64,000 bases of DNA from Bradyrhizobium sp. 132 (GTDB taxonomy: Bacteria > Pseudomonadota > Alphaproteobacteria > Rhizobiales > Xanthobacteraceae), in assembly GCF_023074185.1 (NCBI RefSeq), contig NZ_JADPKY010000158.1, positions 62,001 through 126,000 on the forward strand, written 5' to 3'. The notes under the pieces were generated by a model that searched no databases, had not been told where the DNA came from, and saw only the letters and a program-made list of their open reading frames with translations. Made by a program: the position numbers and the translations under genes. Shown here piece after piece: positions 26,595 through 35,156 of this stretch. How positions within the stretch are numbered: position 1 is the stretch's first letter; every line of letters begins with the position of its first letter.

Positions 26595-27923
26595 ATGCCT
26601 ATTGGTGAGTTTGGCGGCGCGCCGCCCTTGGCGGCCGAAGGCAGTCCGGTCCTGACGACGCCGATGTACTGGATGTACGAGATGGCGCAGGCCTCTCTCA
26701 ATCCGGCGCGTGCGGTCACCGACGCGACCAAGCTGCTGTTTCAGAATCCCCTCAATCCATGGGCGCGCACCGAGGTCGGCAAGTCGGTTGCCGCGGCCTG
26801 CGAACTGTTCGAACGCACCACGCGCCGCTACGGCAAGCCGGAATGGGGTCTCGATGACACCGAGGTCAACGGCATCCGTGTCCCGGTCGAGGTCCGCCCG
26901 GTCTGGGAAAAGCCGTTCTGCCGTTTGCTCTACTTCGATCGCAAGTTCGCGCGTCCCTTGCGCAGCCCGCAGCCGCGCGTGCTGATCGTAGCGCCGATGT
27001 CCGGCCACTATGCGACGCTCTTGCGCGGGACGGTCGAGGCGTTCCTGCCGGCGCATGAGGTCTACATCACCGACTGGGCCGACGCCCGCATGGTGCCGCT
27101 CAGCGACGGCCGCTTCGATCTTGACGACTACATCGATTACGTCATCGAGATGCTGCATGTCCTCGGCGGCAACACGCATGTGCTGGCCGTGTGCCAGCCT
27201 TCCGTTCCCGTCGTCGCCGCCGTCTCGATCATGGAAGCGCGGCGCGATCCTTTCGTGCCGACGTCGATGACGTTGATGGGCGGCCCGATCGACACCCGCC
27301 GCAATCCGACCGGCGTGAACAATCTCGCCCAGGAGCGCGGCATCGACTGGTTCCGCAACACCGTCATCACCAAGGTGCCGTTCCCGCATCCGGGCATGAT
27401 GCGCGACGTCTATCCGGGTTTCCTGCAGCTCAACGGCTTCATCAGCATGAATCTCGACCGGCACATGGACGCCCACAAGCGCCTGTTCGCCAATTTGGTG
27501 AAGGGCGACGGCGACCTCGTCGACAAGCATCGCGATTTCTACGACGAATATCTCGCGGTGATGGACCTCTCCGCCGAGTATTACCTGCAGACCGTCGATA
27601 CCGTGTTCGTGAAGCACTCGCTGCCGAAAGGCGAGATGACCCATCGTGGAACACGCGTCGATCCCTCCAAGGTCACGCGCGTCGCGTTGATGACGGTCGA
27701 AGGTGAGAACGACGACATCTCCGGGATCGGTCAGACCGAAGCAACGCACACATTGTGCAGCTCGATCCCCGATGATCGCCGCGTTCATTACGTCCAGAAG
27801 GGCGTCGGACATTACGGCGTGTTCAACGGCTCGCGCTTCAAGTCGGAAATCGTGCCGCGCATCCATGACTTCATGGTGTCGGCGGCGAATCCGAGCTCGT
27901 TGCAGGCTCTCGCGGCCGAATAA
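26595..27923 (+). CDS. phaZ: Intracellular polyhydroxybutyrate depolymerase PhaZ
   Basis: 442 aa intracellular PHB depolymerase of the PhaZ1 type, which breaks down storage granules. The N-terminal LTTPMYWMYEMAQASLNPARA and the central VLIVAPMSGHYATLLRGTVEAFLPAHEVYITDWADARMVP are characteristic. The nucleophile is Cys200 in LAVCQPSVP, as in Ralstonia PhaZ1 where Cys replaces the usual Ser; the catalytic His is likely in KGVGHYGVFNG. No signal peptide. ATG 26595 is preceded by AGAGGAA. The 122-bp leader contains TTGACG at 26540-26545, a possible -35 element. Confidence 0.95.
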   Translation: MPIGEFGGAPPLAAEGSPVLTTPMYWMYEMAQASLNPARAVTDATKLLFQNPLNPWARTEVGKSVAAACELFERTTRRYGKPEWGLDDTEVNGIRVPVEVRPVWEKPFCRLLYFDRKFARPLRSPQPRVLIVAPMSGHYATLLRGTVEAFLPAHEVYITDWADARMVPLSDGRFDLDDYIDYVIEMLHVLGGNTHVLAVCQPSVPVVAAVSIMEARRDPFVPTSMTLMGGPIDTRRNPTGVNNLAQERGIDWFRNTVITKVPFPHPGMMRDVYPGFLQLNGFISMNLDRHMDAHKRLFANLVKGDGDLVDKHRDFYDEYLAVMDLSAEYYLQTVDTVFVKHSLPKGEMTHRGTRVDPSKVTRVALMTVEGENDDISGIGQTEATHTLCSSIPDDRRVHYVQKGVGHYGVFNGSRFKSEIVPRIHDFMVSAANPSSLQALAAE

Positions 27924-28224
27924 ACGCGTTTTTCGGCTTTCCCGTCGAAAATTCAGGCCCTGTCGGAGGTTCCGACGGGGGCAGGCAACCTCCAGATTCG
28001 CGGTATTCAGGTAGCTTTCTAGGAGTGAGTCCAACCTCACCCCTTGGGGGTGCCGCATGCGTCCAGCGGGGGCGAAAAAAGCCGGTTCCAACCCCAGTCT
28101 GTAGGGTCTCCCGGACGCCAGACCGCTGTATATTGGGCAAATGATTTGTTTTTGCGCCGAGCGCTTTCCCTGGCGGCGGTTATGGCAGAATCCGGGCGCC
28201 CTCCTGCCCCCCGGACTGACAGAC
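27924..28224. other. 301-bp intergenic stretch with nested and competing stem-loops
   Basis: Stretch between phaZ and the YgjP-type gene. On the plus strand it can form GTCGGA/TCCGAC (27962-27976) or the competing GGAGGTT/AACCTCC (27965-27993). Further on it can form GTGAG/CTCAC (28025-28040) or the competing CACCCC/GGGGTG (28038-28052). A long stem GCGTCC/GGACGC (28059-28064 with 28113-28118) encloses GGC/GCC closing a GAAAAAA loop. TATATTGGG follows at 28130-28137. I do not recognise an RNA family. It could be an mRNA leader, a small RNA or a degenerate repeat. Confidence 0.4.
28057..28104 (+). CDS. Possible 15-codon leader peptide
   Basis: A short open frame, ATG 28057 to TAG 28102-28104, would encode MRPAGAKKAGSNPSL. 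GGGGG (28046-28050) six bases upstream could act as ribosome site and would be buried in the CACCCC/GGGGTG stem. It shows no run of one amino acid of the kind used in classic attenuators. It may be chance. Confidence 0.15.
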   Translation: MRPAGAKKAGSNPSL

Positions 28225-28980
28225 ATGGCCACTCGCGCACTCCTCTATCGGCGGCCCCACGAACCGAAGACCCTCCTGATCACCCATGGGTCGCAATTTT
28301 TTGCGATTCGGCTGCGACGGCACCGCCGCGCGCGCCGTTACACGCTCAGAATTCATCCGAGCGATCGCGAAGCCATCCTCACCATGCCGCCGCGCGGCAC
28401 GCTCGCCGAAGCGAAAGATTTTGCGCAGCGGCACGGCGCGTGGATCGCGGCACGTCTCGGCCGTTTGCCGAAGGCCGCGCCGTTCCAGCCTGGCACAGTG
28501 ATACCGCTTCGGGGCGTGCCCCATCGCATCGTTCATCGCGCCGGCACGCGCGGTACGGTGTGGGCAGAAGTGCGCGATAGCGGTGAACGCATTCTCTGCG
28601 TCGCCGGTGGCGCCGAGCATGCCGATCGCCGCGTCAGCGACTTCCTCAAGCGGGAGGCGCGCCGCGATCTTCAGCGCTCGTCGGAAGCCTATGCCGTCCA
28701 GCTTGGCGTCAAGGTGAAGCGGCTCTCGATCCGCGATCAATCGAGTCGGTGGGGTTCCTGCACCTCGGCCGGCTCGCTGTCGTTCTCCTGGCGCCTGATC
28801 CTGGCGCCGCCCTACGTGCTCGACTATCTCGCCGCCCACGAGGTCGCCCATCTCGTCGAGATGAACCACTCGGCGCGATTCTGGCGCGTCTGCGGAAAGG
28901 CTTGCCCGTCGATGGAGCGCGCCAAGAAGTGGCTCGATACGTACGGCAATGATCTGCACCGGTATGGGGTCGAGGATTAG
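28225..28980 (+). CDS. YgjP/SprT-like zinc metallopeptidase
   Basis: 251 aa protein of the YgjP (DUF45) metallopeptidase family. The zinc-binding HEVAHLVEMNHS has HExxH at residues 205-209 and the third ligand His215; the conserved RDQSSRWGSCTSAGSLSFSWRLILAPPYVLDYLAAH precedes it, and FWRVCGKACPSMERAKKWLD follows. Cellular role of the family is not established; members often sit with type I restriction genes, but not here. The start ATG 28225 is chosen because conservation begins there; ATG 28141 is in frame and would add 28 residues. Confidence 0.88.
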   Translation: MATRALLYRRPHEPKTLLITHGSQFFAIRLRRHRRARRYTLRIHPSDREAILTMPPRGTLAEAKDFAQRHGAWIAARLGRLPKAAPFQPGTVIPLRGVPHRIVHRAGTRGTVWAEVRDSGERILCVAGGAEHADRRVSDFLKREARRDLQRSSEAYAVQLGVKVKRLSIRDQSSRWGSCTSAGSLSFSWRLILAPPYVLDYLAAHEVAHLVEMNHSARFWRVCGKACPSMERAKKWLDTYGNDLHRYGVED

Positions 28981-28989
28981 GGCGCGCTG

Positions 28990-29180
28990 CTACTCCACCT
29001 GATGCTGTCATCGCCCGCGAAAGCGGGCGATCCAGTATTCCGAGGCGGTTGTTATTGAACCGAGAGGCCGCGGCGTACTGGATTCCCCGCCTGCCGCCTA
29101 CGCTAAAAGCTTCGGCGCCCCGGGACCTCACCTCGGCGAAGCCTTGGCGTAGCCGGGTCGCGGGGAATGACAGTTGAGAA
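28990..29180. repeat. Composite palindromic repeat downstream of the YgjP-type gene
   Basis: It begins with a perfect stem TCGCCCGC-GAAA-GCGGGCGA (29011-29030). TCCAGTA (29031-29037) pairs with TACTGGA (29076-29082), and CTACGC/GCGTAG plus CTTCGGCG/CGGCGAAG arms pair across 29100-29155. The ends TGTCAT and ATGACA are also complementary. It is an interspersed intergenic element of the Bradyrhizobium type. The remaining 29181-29345 shows no gene or motif I can support. Confidence 0.7.
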
Positions 29181-29345
29181 TGCGATGATCTCAGCGCGTT
29201 TTACGCGACTCTCGCCCCACGCAGCGACGGCGCGCGCCGCGCGCTCGATTTTCCCCATCGCATCAAAGCCTTCGCATCATCCACCGCGCATCGCGCCGGA
29301 CATGGCCGGCTACTGTGCATGGGGTTGTTTTCGCAGTTTTTGTTT

Positions 29346-29364
29346 TGAGGTCACAAGGACCTCA
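29346..29364. repeat. Stem-loop just after the penicillin-binding protein stop
   Basis: TGAGGTC-ACAAG-GACCTCA lies nine bases past the PBP stop codon. On the coding strand the stem is followed by an A-rich run instead of a T-run, so it is not a standard intrinsic terminator; it may protect the mRNA end. Confidence 0.4.
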
Positions 29365-29372
29365 GGCCGAAG

Positions 29373-31586
29373 CTACCGATTTCCGCCGAACAACCGGTCC
29401 ATCAGCCAGCCGTCGAGCCCTGCGGCTGCTTCCGGCCGCGCATTGGCGCGCGTGGGGGGCGGACGATAGCTGCCGTTGCTGGCCTGTGCCGGTGCGGGCG
29501 CTGCCGCTGTTGGCGGCGACACCTGCGACGTCGCCTGCGCGAGGTTCGACAGGCCCCAGGTCGCTTGCGAATTCGGCAAGGCTGCCACCGGCACGCCCTC
29601 ATGCGCCGTCTTCATGAAGCGCGACCAGACTTCCACCGGCAGGCCGCCGCCTGTCGCCTTCTTGGTCGGCGAGTTGTCGTCATTACCCAGCCATACGCCG
29701 GTGACGAGGTTGGCGGTGTAGCCGATGAACCAGGCGTCGCGGTAATCCTGGCTGGTGCCGGTCTTGCCTGCTGCCGGCCAGCCCGGGATCTCTGCTTTCT
29801 TGGCGGTGCCGCTGATCAGCGTTTCCCGCATCATCGAGTTCATCATGCCGACATAGCGGGGGTCGATGACCTGACTACGCTCTTCCGTCTGGCGCATGTA
29901 GAGCAGCTTGCCACCCAGCGTCCTGATCCGCGTGACAACATGCGGCGTCACCGCCAGGCCGCCATTGGCGAAGGGCGCATAGGCGCCGACCAGCTCGACC
30001 ACGGAGACCTCGGAGGTGCCGAGTGCGATCGAGGCGTTGGGCTCAAGTTTCGAGGAGATGCCGAGCCGGTGCGCGGTGCGCACCACGTTCTTCGGCCCGA
30101 CCTCGAGGCCGAGGCGGATGGCGACCGTGTTGAGTGACATCGCGAGCGCCTGCGTCAGCGTCACCGCGCCGAAATATTCATGCGTGTAGTTCTCGGGTCT
30201 CCAGCCCTTGACCTCAATCGGTGCGTCCTGGCGGATCGTGTCGGGCGTCAGCCCCTGCTCGAGCGCGGTGAGGTACACGAAAGGCTTGAACGAGGAGCCC
30301 GGCTGCCGCTTGGCGGTGACCGCGCGGTTGTACTGGCTTTCGGAATAGTTCCGCCCGCCGACCATGGCGCGCACGGCGCCGTCAGGCGTCATCGCCACCA
30401 GCGCGCCCTGGCTGACATTGAACTTCACGCTCTTGGCCGCGAGCTCGTCGATGATGGCAGCTTCGGCCACGCTCTGAAGCTTTGGGTCGATCGTGGTCTC
30501 GACCTTGATGCTCTCGTCGATCTGGCCGACCAGATCGTCCAGCACCTCGCCGATCCAGTCGGCGACGTAATTGACCGTGCCGGCGCCGACCGGCTTCACA
30601 TTGTAGGAAGGGTGGCCGATCGAAGCCTGCGCCTGCGCATCGGTGATGAATTTGGCATCCGCCATCGCCGTGAGCACGATTTTCGCGCGCGCTTCCGCGC
30701 CCTCGGGGTTGCGGTTTGGCGCCAGCCGCGATGGCGATTTGACGAGGCCGGCCAGCATCGCGGCTTCCGCGACGGTGACGTTCTTGGCCGACTTACCGAA
30801 GTATCGCTGCGCGGCGGCCTCGACGCCATAGGCGCCGGAGCCGAAATAGACGCGGTTGAGATAGAGCTCCAAGATCTCGTTCTTGGAATGCTTGCGCTCC
30901 AGCCAGATCGCGAGCTCCGCTTCCTGCAGCTTGCGCTGCATGGTGCGCTCCTGGGTCAGGAACAGGTTTTTCGCCAGTTGCTGCGTCAGCGTCGAGCCGC
31001 CCTGCGACACGCCGCGATGCATGACGTTGGTGACGAGCGCGCGCAGGATGCCTACGGGATCAATGCCGAAATGCGAGTAGAAGCGGCGGTCCTCGATGGC
31101 GATGAACGCCTTGGGCAGATATTGCGGCAGATCCTTCAGCGAGACGTTGGCACCGGCCATCTCGCCGCGCTGCGCCAGCATGCTGCCGTCGATGCCGACG
31201 ATCTGGATCGTCGGCGGCCGCTTGGGGATTTCCAGCGACTGGATCGGCGGCAGATGGGCGCCGACATAGATCACGACGCCGACCACGGCGATCGCGCCCC
31301 ACAGGCCCAGCACCGCGCCCCAATAGACCAGGCGGCCGAGACCAGCGCCGATGCGCGACTTCGATCGCCGCTTGGCACTGCCGCGGCCGGCCGGGGCCTT
31401 CCGCTCGCGCGGCGACTCGTCGCCGGTATCGTCGCTCTTGCGCTTGGCGGATGATTTCGTTGATTTCTTCGGCTTGTCATCGCCGCCGGGGACGCGGTCC
31501 GCTGCGGTCAGGCGCAGGTCGGCGAGCGCCGCGGGCAAGCCGAACAACGGCTCCTTCCGCCCACCCTTTTTCTTTCCCAACCCCAT
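29373..31586 (-). CDS. Class A penicillin-binding protein (PBP1A family)
   Basis: 737 aa bifunctional peptidoglycan synthase. A Lys/Arg-rich cytoplasmic N-terminus is followed by a membrane helix (~85-108), the GT51 transglycosylase domain with catalytic Glu in IAIEDRRFYSHFG (~165) and QGGSTLTQQLAKNL, and the transpeptidase domain with SSFK (~431-434), SLN (~484-486) and KTGTS (~608-612). All active-site residues are present. It lacks the extra OB-type insert of E. coli PBP1A and ends in a Pro/Ala-rich tail. ATG 31586 is preferred to the in-frame TTG 31592. It stands alone. Confidence 0.94.
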   Translation of the reverse strand: MGLGKKKGGRKEPLFGLPAALADLRLTAADRVPGGDDKPKKSTKSSAKRKSDDTGDESPRERKAPAGRGSAKRRSKSRIGAGLGRLVYWGAVLGLWGAIAVVGVVIYVGAHLPPIQSLEIPKRPPTIQIVGIDGSMLAQRGEMAGANVSLKDLPQYLPKAFIAIEDRRFYSHFGIDPVGILRALVTNVMHRGVSQGGSTLTQQLAKNLFLTQERTMQRKLQEAELAIWLERKHSKNEILELYLNRVYFGSGAYGVEAAAQRYFGKSAKNVTVAEAAMLAGLVKSPSRLAPNRNPEGAEARAKIVLTAMADAKFITDAQAQASIGHPSYNVKPVGAGTVNYVADWIGEVLDDLVGQIDESIKVETTIDPKLQSVAEAAIIDELAAKSVKFNVSQGALVAMTPDGAVRAMVGGRNYSESQYNRAVTAKRQPGSSFKPFVYLTALEQGLTPDTIRQDAPIEVKGWRPENYTHEYFGAVTLTQALAMSLNTVAIRLGLEVGPKNVVRTAHRLGISSKLEPNASIALGTSEVSVVELVGAYAPFANGGLAVTPHVVTRIRTLGGKLLYMRQTEERSQVIDPRYVGMMNSMMRETLISGTAKKAEIPGWPAAGKTGTSQDYRDAWFIGYTANLVTGVWLGNDDNSPTKKATGGGLPVEVWSRFMKTAHEGVPVAALPNSQATWGLSNLAQATSQVSPPTAAAPAPAQASNGSYRPPPTRANARPEAAAGLDGWLMDRLFGGNR

Positions 31587-31754
31587 ACGCAAAACGCCCA
31601 GTCAGCCCGCCCCGCCGCACGCTAGCGGCCGCTGTTTAAGGCCCGGTTACCCGGACGTTAACGCGCGATTAGGAGGTGCGGCATTCGCCGGCCGCAGTTC
31701 CGTTGGTCGGACGGCAGAGCTAGGATCGCCGGCCTGAAACAAGAGGGAGCTCAG

Positions 31755-32180
31755 ATGGGCCACATCGATCCGACCAAGGAGATTTTCGCGCAATTCCGGG
31801 ACAATGACCGCCCCGGCCCGATCCACATGCTGAACCTGGTGCGCTTGCGCAAAGAGGCGGCCTATCCGGATGGCCGCAAGGCGAGCGGCGCGGAAGCCTA
31901 TGCGGCCTACGGCCGCGAAAGCGGCCCGGTGTTCGAGCGCCTCGGTGGCCGCATTATCTGGCAAGGCAAATTCGAACTGATGCTGATCGGCCCCGAGGCC
32001 GAGCGCTGGGACCATTGCTTCATCGCGGAGTATCCGAGCGTCTCAGCCTTCGTCGAGATGATCCGCGATCCCGTCTATCGAGAAGCGGTGAAGCACAGGC
32101 AGGCCGCGGTGGAGGATTCACGGCTCATTCGGCACGCGGTGCTGCCCGTGGGAAAGAATTTTGGCGAGATACCGACCTGA
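31755..32180 (+). CDS. DUF1330-family protein
   Basis: 141 aa protein with the DUF1330 dimeric ferredoxin-like pattern: PIHMLNLVRLRKEAAYPDG, then GGRIIWQGKFELMLIGPEAERWD and the strand-helix FIAEYPSVSAFVEMIRDPVYREAVKHR. Function of the family is unknown. ATG 31755 has GAGGGAG six bases upstream. It is divergent from the PBP gene (168-bp gap) and followed by an interspersed repeat. Confidence 0.85.
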   Translation: MGHIDPTKEIFAQFRDNDRPGPIHMLNLVRLRKEAAYPDGRKASGAEAYAAYGRESGPVFERLGGRIIWQGKFELMLIGPEAERWDHCFIAEYPSVSAFVEMIRDPVYREAVKHRQAAVEDSRLIRHAVLPVGKNFGEIPT

Positions 32181-32290
32181 GTGGCGTGGGCGGACTCCCT
32201 TCCCCAGCGTCGTGGCCGGGCTTGGCCCGGCCATCCACGCCTTACCTGCTTGCTCCAAGAACGTGGATGGCCGGGAGGTTGAAGCAATTC
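32181..32290. repeat. Intergenic repeat with TGGCCGGGC/GCCCGGCCA stem
   Basis: A perfect nine-base stem TGGCCGGGC-TTG-GCCCGGCCA (32213-32233) is followed by ATCCACG (32233-32239) and its complement CGTGGAT near 32262. It lies between convergent genes and is of the REP-like type seen in Bradyrhizobium intergenic DNA. Confidence 0.75.
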
Positions 32291-32300
32291 CAGTCGAGAA

Positions 32301-33527
32301 CTAACCCGCCGGACCCGCATCCTCCAGGATCGGTCCGAACAGTTCCCAGCGCTCGCCGTTGAACTTCATCATCTGAAGCTGCTTGTTGACGCGGTAGTCG
32401 GTGGCCGAGGTGTTGGCCTTGATGCCCGGCAGCGCGATGTCGCTGGTGACGTCCTTCAGTGAAGCGGCTTGCTTCATGACGTTCTCGCGCGTCAGATCGT
32501 CACCGCACTGCTTCAGCACATGGACCAGCAGCTGAGCGGTGCCGTAGCCGTAGGTATTGAAGTTCGAGTCCTTGTCGCCGTCCGGATAGTACTTGGCCAT
32601 GAAGTCGAAATACTTCTTCATGCCGGAATCGTCCTTCCATTTCGGGTCGAGCGGTTCCTTGCCGTAGTTGACGCTGATCAGGTCCTTGGCGGCATCGAGG
32701 CCGGCCGGCTTCAGCACCGCGCCGACCGAAGTGGCGTTGATGTCGACGATCTGCACCGGATGCCAGCCCATCTCGGCGATCTTCTTGATCGCCTGCGCCG
32801 CCTGCTTGGGCGTGGTGGCGCTGAAGAACAGGTCGGCGCCGGCGTCCTTGATCTTGAGGACCTGCGAGTCGACCGTGGGATCGGAAACTTCGTAGGACGC
32901 TTCGGTCACAATCATCTTGGCGGCCTTGTCGCCAAGGCCGGCCTTGATGCCGTTCAGATAGTCCTTGCCGAGGTCGTCGTTCTGATAGAGCACGCCGATC
33001 TTGGCGTTCGGATATTCCTTCAGGATGTACTGTCCGTAAATGCGGCCTTCGACGAAGTAGTTTGGATTGTAGCCCATCGTCCAGGGAAAGTTCTTCGGAT
33101 CGGTGAACCTCGAGGCGCCGGTCGCCGCGAACAGTTGCGGTACCTTCTTGGAATTGAGATATTTCTGCACGGCTGCGTTCACGGGCGTGCCGATGATCTG
33201 GAAGGTCAGGAGCACCTCGTCGCTTTCGACGAGCTTGCGAATCTGCTCCACGGCTTTCGGCGGCGAATAGGCGTCGTCATACTGGATCAGATTGATCTTG
33301 CGGCCGTTGATGCCGCCCTGGTCGTTGATCATCTTGAAATAGGCAGCCTGGGTCTTGCCGATCGACGAATAGGCCGACGCCGGTCCCGAAAACGGCATCG
33401 TCTGACCGACCTTGATCTCGGTGTCACTGGCGCCCGGATCATATTTTTTCTGGGCATGGGCCGCAGCGACCGACAGCGCCAAAGTCAGCGCCGTTGCCGT
33501 GGCCAGATGCAGAATTCCGTTCCTCAT
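32301..33527 (-). CDS. Branched-chain amino acid-type ABC substrate-binding protein (copy 1)
   Basis: 408 aa periplasmic binding protein with signal peptide MRNGILHLATATALTLALSVAAAHA, cut before QKKYDPG. It has the type I fold pattern: SDTEIKVGQTMPFSGPASAYSSIGK, NDQGGINGRKINLIQYDD, KIGVLYQNDDLGKDYLNGIKAGL. The start is ATG 33527 after GAGGA; TTG 33533 is in frame and rejected. It is closely similar over its whole length to the next gene, with long identical runs, so the two arose by tandem duplication. No permease or ATPase is adjacent, so it must serve a transporter encoded elsewhere. Confidence 0.92.
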   Translation of the reverse strand: MRNGILHLATATALTLALSVAAAHAQKKYDPGASDTEIKVGQTMPFSGPASAYSSIGKTQAAYFKMINDQGGINGRKINLIQYDDAYSPPKAVEQIRKLVESDEVLLTFQIIGTPVNAAVQKYLNSKKVPQLFAATGASRFTDPKNFPWTMGYNPNYFVEGRIYGQYILKEYPNAKIGVLYQNDDLGKDYLNGIKAGLGDKAAKMIVTEASYEVSDPTVDSQVLKIKDAGADLFFSATTPKQAAQAIKKIAEMGWHPVQIVDINATSVGAVLKPAGLDAAKDLISVNYGKEPLDPKWKDDSGMKKYFDFMAKYYPDGDKDSNFNTYGYGTAQLLVHVLKQCGDDLTRENVMKQAASLKDVTSDIALPGIKANTSATDYRVNKQLQMMKFNGERWELFGPILEDAGPAG

Positions 33528-33688
33528 TCGCAATTTCCTCGGTTTGTTATTGCAGGTGATCGATCCTGCTGGATGTCACCGCTGAGGGCGAGTGTGGAGG
33601 AGGCGTTGCTGCAACGCAAGGTGGGCCGCGCCAGCAGTTCGTAGGGGCGCTAAAGTATGCGCACCAATTTATCTGCGCACTCCGCAGC

Positions 33689-33728
33689 GCTCCCTCCCCT
33701 TGCGGGGCGCCGCAAGGGGGGAGGGAGC
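33689..33728. repeat. Intergenic palindrome, CTCCCTCCCC/GGGGAGGGAG type
   Basis: Long inverted repeat with arms GCTCCCTCCCC-TTGCGG and CCGCAAGG-GGGGAGGGAGC around GGCG, with a small length difference between the arms. It belongs to the same family as 5776-5879. It lies in the 238-bp gap between the tandem binding-protein genes; the remainder of the gap has no recognisable feature. Confidence 0.8.
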
Positions 33729-33765
33729 GAGAGAGCGTGTGCTGTCGCCTAAGCGACGAGTCGAT

Positions 33766-35007
33766 CTAACCCGCCGTGCCGTTGTCCTCGATGATCGGTC
33801 CGAACAGCTCCCAGCGTTCGCCGTTGAACTTCATCATCTGCATCTGCTTGTTGACGCGGTAGTCGTTCGGCCCGGTGTTGATCTTGATGCCGGGCAGCGC
33901 GAAGCTGGGCGTGAAGTCCTTGATGTTGGCGACCTGCCTCATGACGTTCTCGCGTGACAGGTCGTCGCCGCACTGCTTCAGCACTTGCGTCAGCAGTTCG
34001 GCCACCGAATAGGCGTAGGTGTTGACGGTGTTGAGCTTGTCGCCTTCAGGGAAATACTTGTCCATGAAGGCGAAGAATGCCTTCACGCCCGGATCGTCCT
34101 TCCACTGCGGATCGCTGGGCTCCTTGCCATATTGGGTCGAGATGATGCCCTTGGAGATGTCGAGGCCGGCCGGCTTCAGCGTCGCCGAGATCGGGCTCGC
34201 ATTGATGTCGAGAATGTGCACCGGCGTCCAGCCGAGCTCCGCGACCTTCTTGATGGCCTGCGCCGCGAACTTCGGTGTCGACGCATCGTACAAGAGATCG
34301 GCGCCGAGCGATTTGAGCTTGACCACTTGGGAGTCCACGGTCGGGTCGGTCACCTCGTAGGACACCTCACCGATGATCATGCCGGCGGCCTTGTCGCCGA
34401 GCCCGCTCTTCAGGCCCGCAAGATAGTCGCGGCCCATGTCGTCGTTCTGGTAGAGCACGCCGATCTTGGCATTCGGATGTTCCTTGAGAATATACTTTGC
34501 GTAGATGCGTCCCTCGGACACATAGTTGGGATTGTAGGCGATGGTCCAGGGATAGTTCTGGGGATCGTTGAAGCGCGCGGCGCCGGTGGAGGCCAGCAGC
34601 TGCGGGATCTTCTTGCCGTTGAGATATTTTTGCACGGCGGCGTTTGCCGCGGTGCCGATGATCTGGAAGGTGAAGAGCACCTCGTCGCCTTCGACGAGCT
34701 TGCGCACCTGCTCGACGGTCTTCGGCGGCGAATAGGCGTCGTCATACTGGATCAGATTGATCTTGCGGCCGTTGATGCCGCCCTGATCGTTGATCATCTT
34801 GAAATAGGCGGCCTGGGTCTTGCCGATATTGGCGTAGACGGAATAGGCGCCGGAGAACGGCACGGTCTGGCCGATCTTGATTTCGGTATCGGTCGCCCCC
34901 GTGTCGTATTTCTTCTGGGCGTGGGCCTGACTTACGAAGGCCTGGCTGACGGAGAACGCGAAGGCGAGCGCGGCCGTGGTCGTTATGAGGGCTCTGCGAT
35001 TGGTCAT
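33766..35007 (-). CDS. Branched-chain amino acid-type ABC substrate-binding protein (copy 2)
   Basis: 413 aa paralogue of the preceding gene. The signal peptide runs MTNRRALITTTAALAFAFSV to SQAHA, before QKKYDTGATDTEIK. It shares NDQGGINGRKINLIQYDD, KTQAAYFKM, VLKQCGDD and the C-terminal MMKFNGERWELFGPI with copy 1. The start ATG 35007 lies after AGGAGG at a slightly long spacing of 11 bases; the frame is open to 35115, but without signal-peptide character. Differences between the copies cluster at pocket-lining positions as far as the eye can judge, so ligand ranges may differ. Confidence 0.92.
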   Translation of the reverse strand: MTNRRALITTTAALAFAFSVSQAFVSQAHAQKKYDTGATDTEIKIGQTVPFSGAYSVYANIGKTQAAYFKMINDQGGINGRKINLIQYDDAYSPPKTVEQVRKLVEGDEVLFTFQIIGTAANAAVQKYLNGKKIPQLLASTGAARFNDPQNYPWTIAYNPNYVSEGRIYAKYILKEHPNAKIGVLYQNDDMGRDYLAGLKSGLGDKAAGMIIGEVSYEVTDPTVDSQVVKLKSLGADLLYDASTPKFAAQAIKKVAELGWTPVHILDINASPISATLKPAGLDISKGIISTQYGKEPSDPQWKDDPGVKAFFAFMDKYFPEGDKLNTVNTYAYSVAELLTQVLKQCGDDLSRENVMRQVANIKDFTPSFALPGIKINTGPNDYRVNKQMQMMKFNGERWELFGPIIEDNGTAG

Positions 35008-35156
35008 ATCGGGTCGTTCCTCCTGACGGAATTTTCGGCCGATGGTCTTTTTCCGTTGATTGCAACGGTCGCCATCGCTGCCGAAGATTGTGGAGGAACG
35101 TTCGCCGGCGCGCAAGGATCGCGGCGCTGTGCCGAAGCGTCTCAGGCCAGCGGGCT

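Noticed and set aside
28081..28104. GGTTCCAACCCC looked like a tRNA T-arm
   Set aside because: No matching D-arm, anticodon arm or acceptor stem could be drawn on either strand.
26475..28232. A 585-codon open frame on the minus strand across phaZ
   Set aside because: It is antisense to a well-conserved gene, its product is His/Asp/Arg-rich with no domain, and such long shadow frames are normal at this GC content.
29346..29364. Intrinsic terminator for the penicillin-binding protein gene
   Set aside because: The stem is good, but on the transcribed strand it is followed by an A-rich tract, not a T-run.
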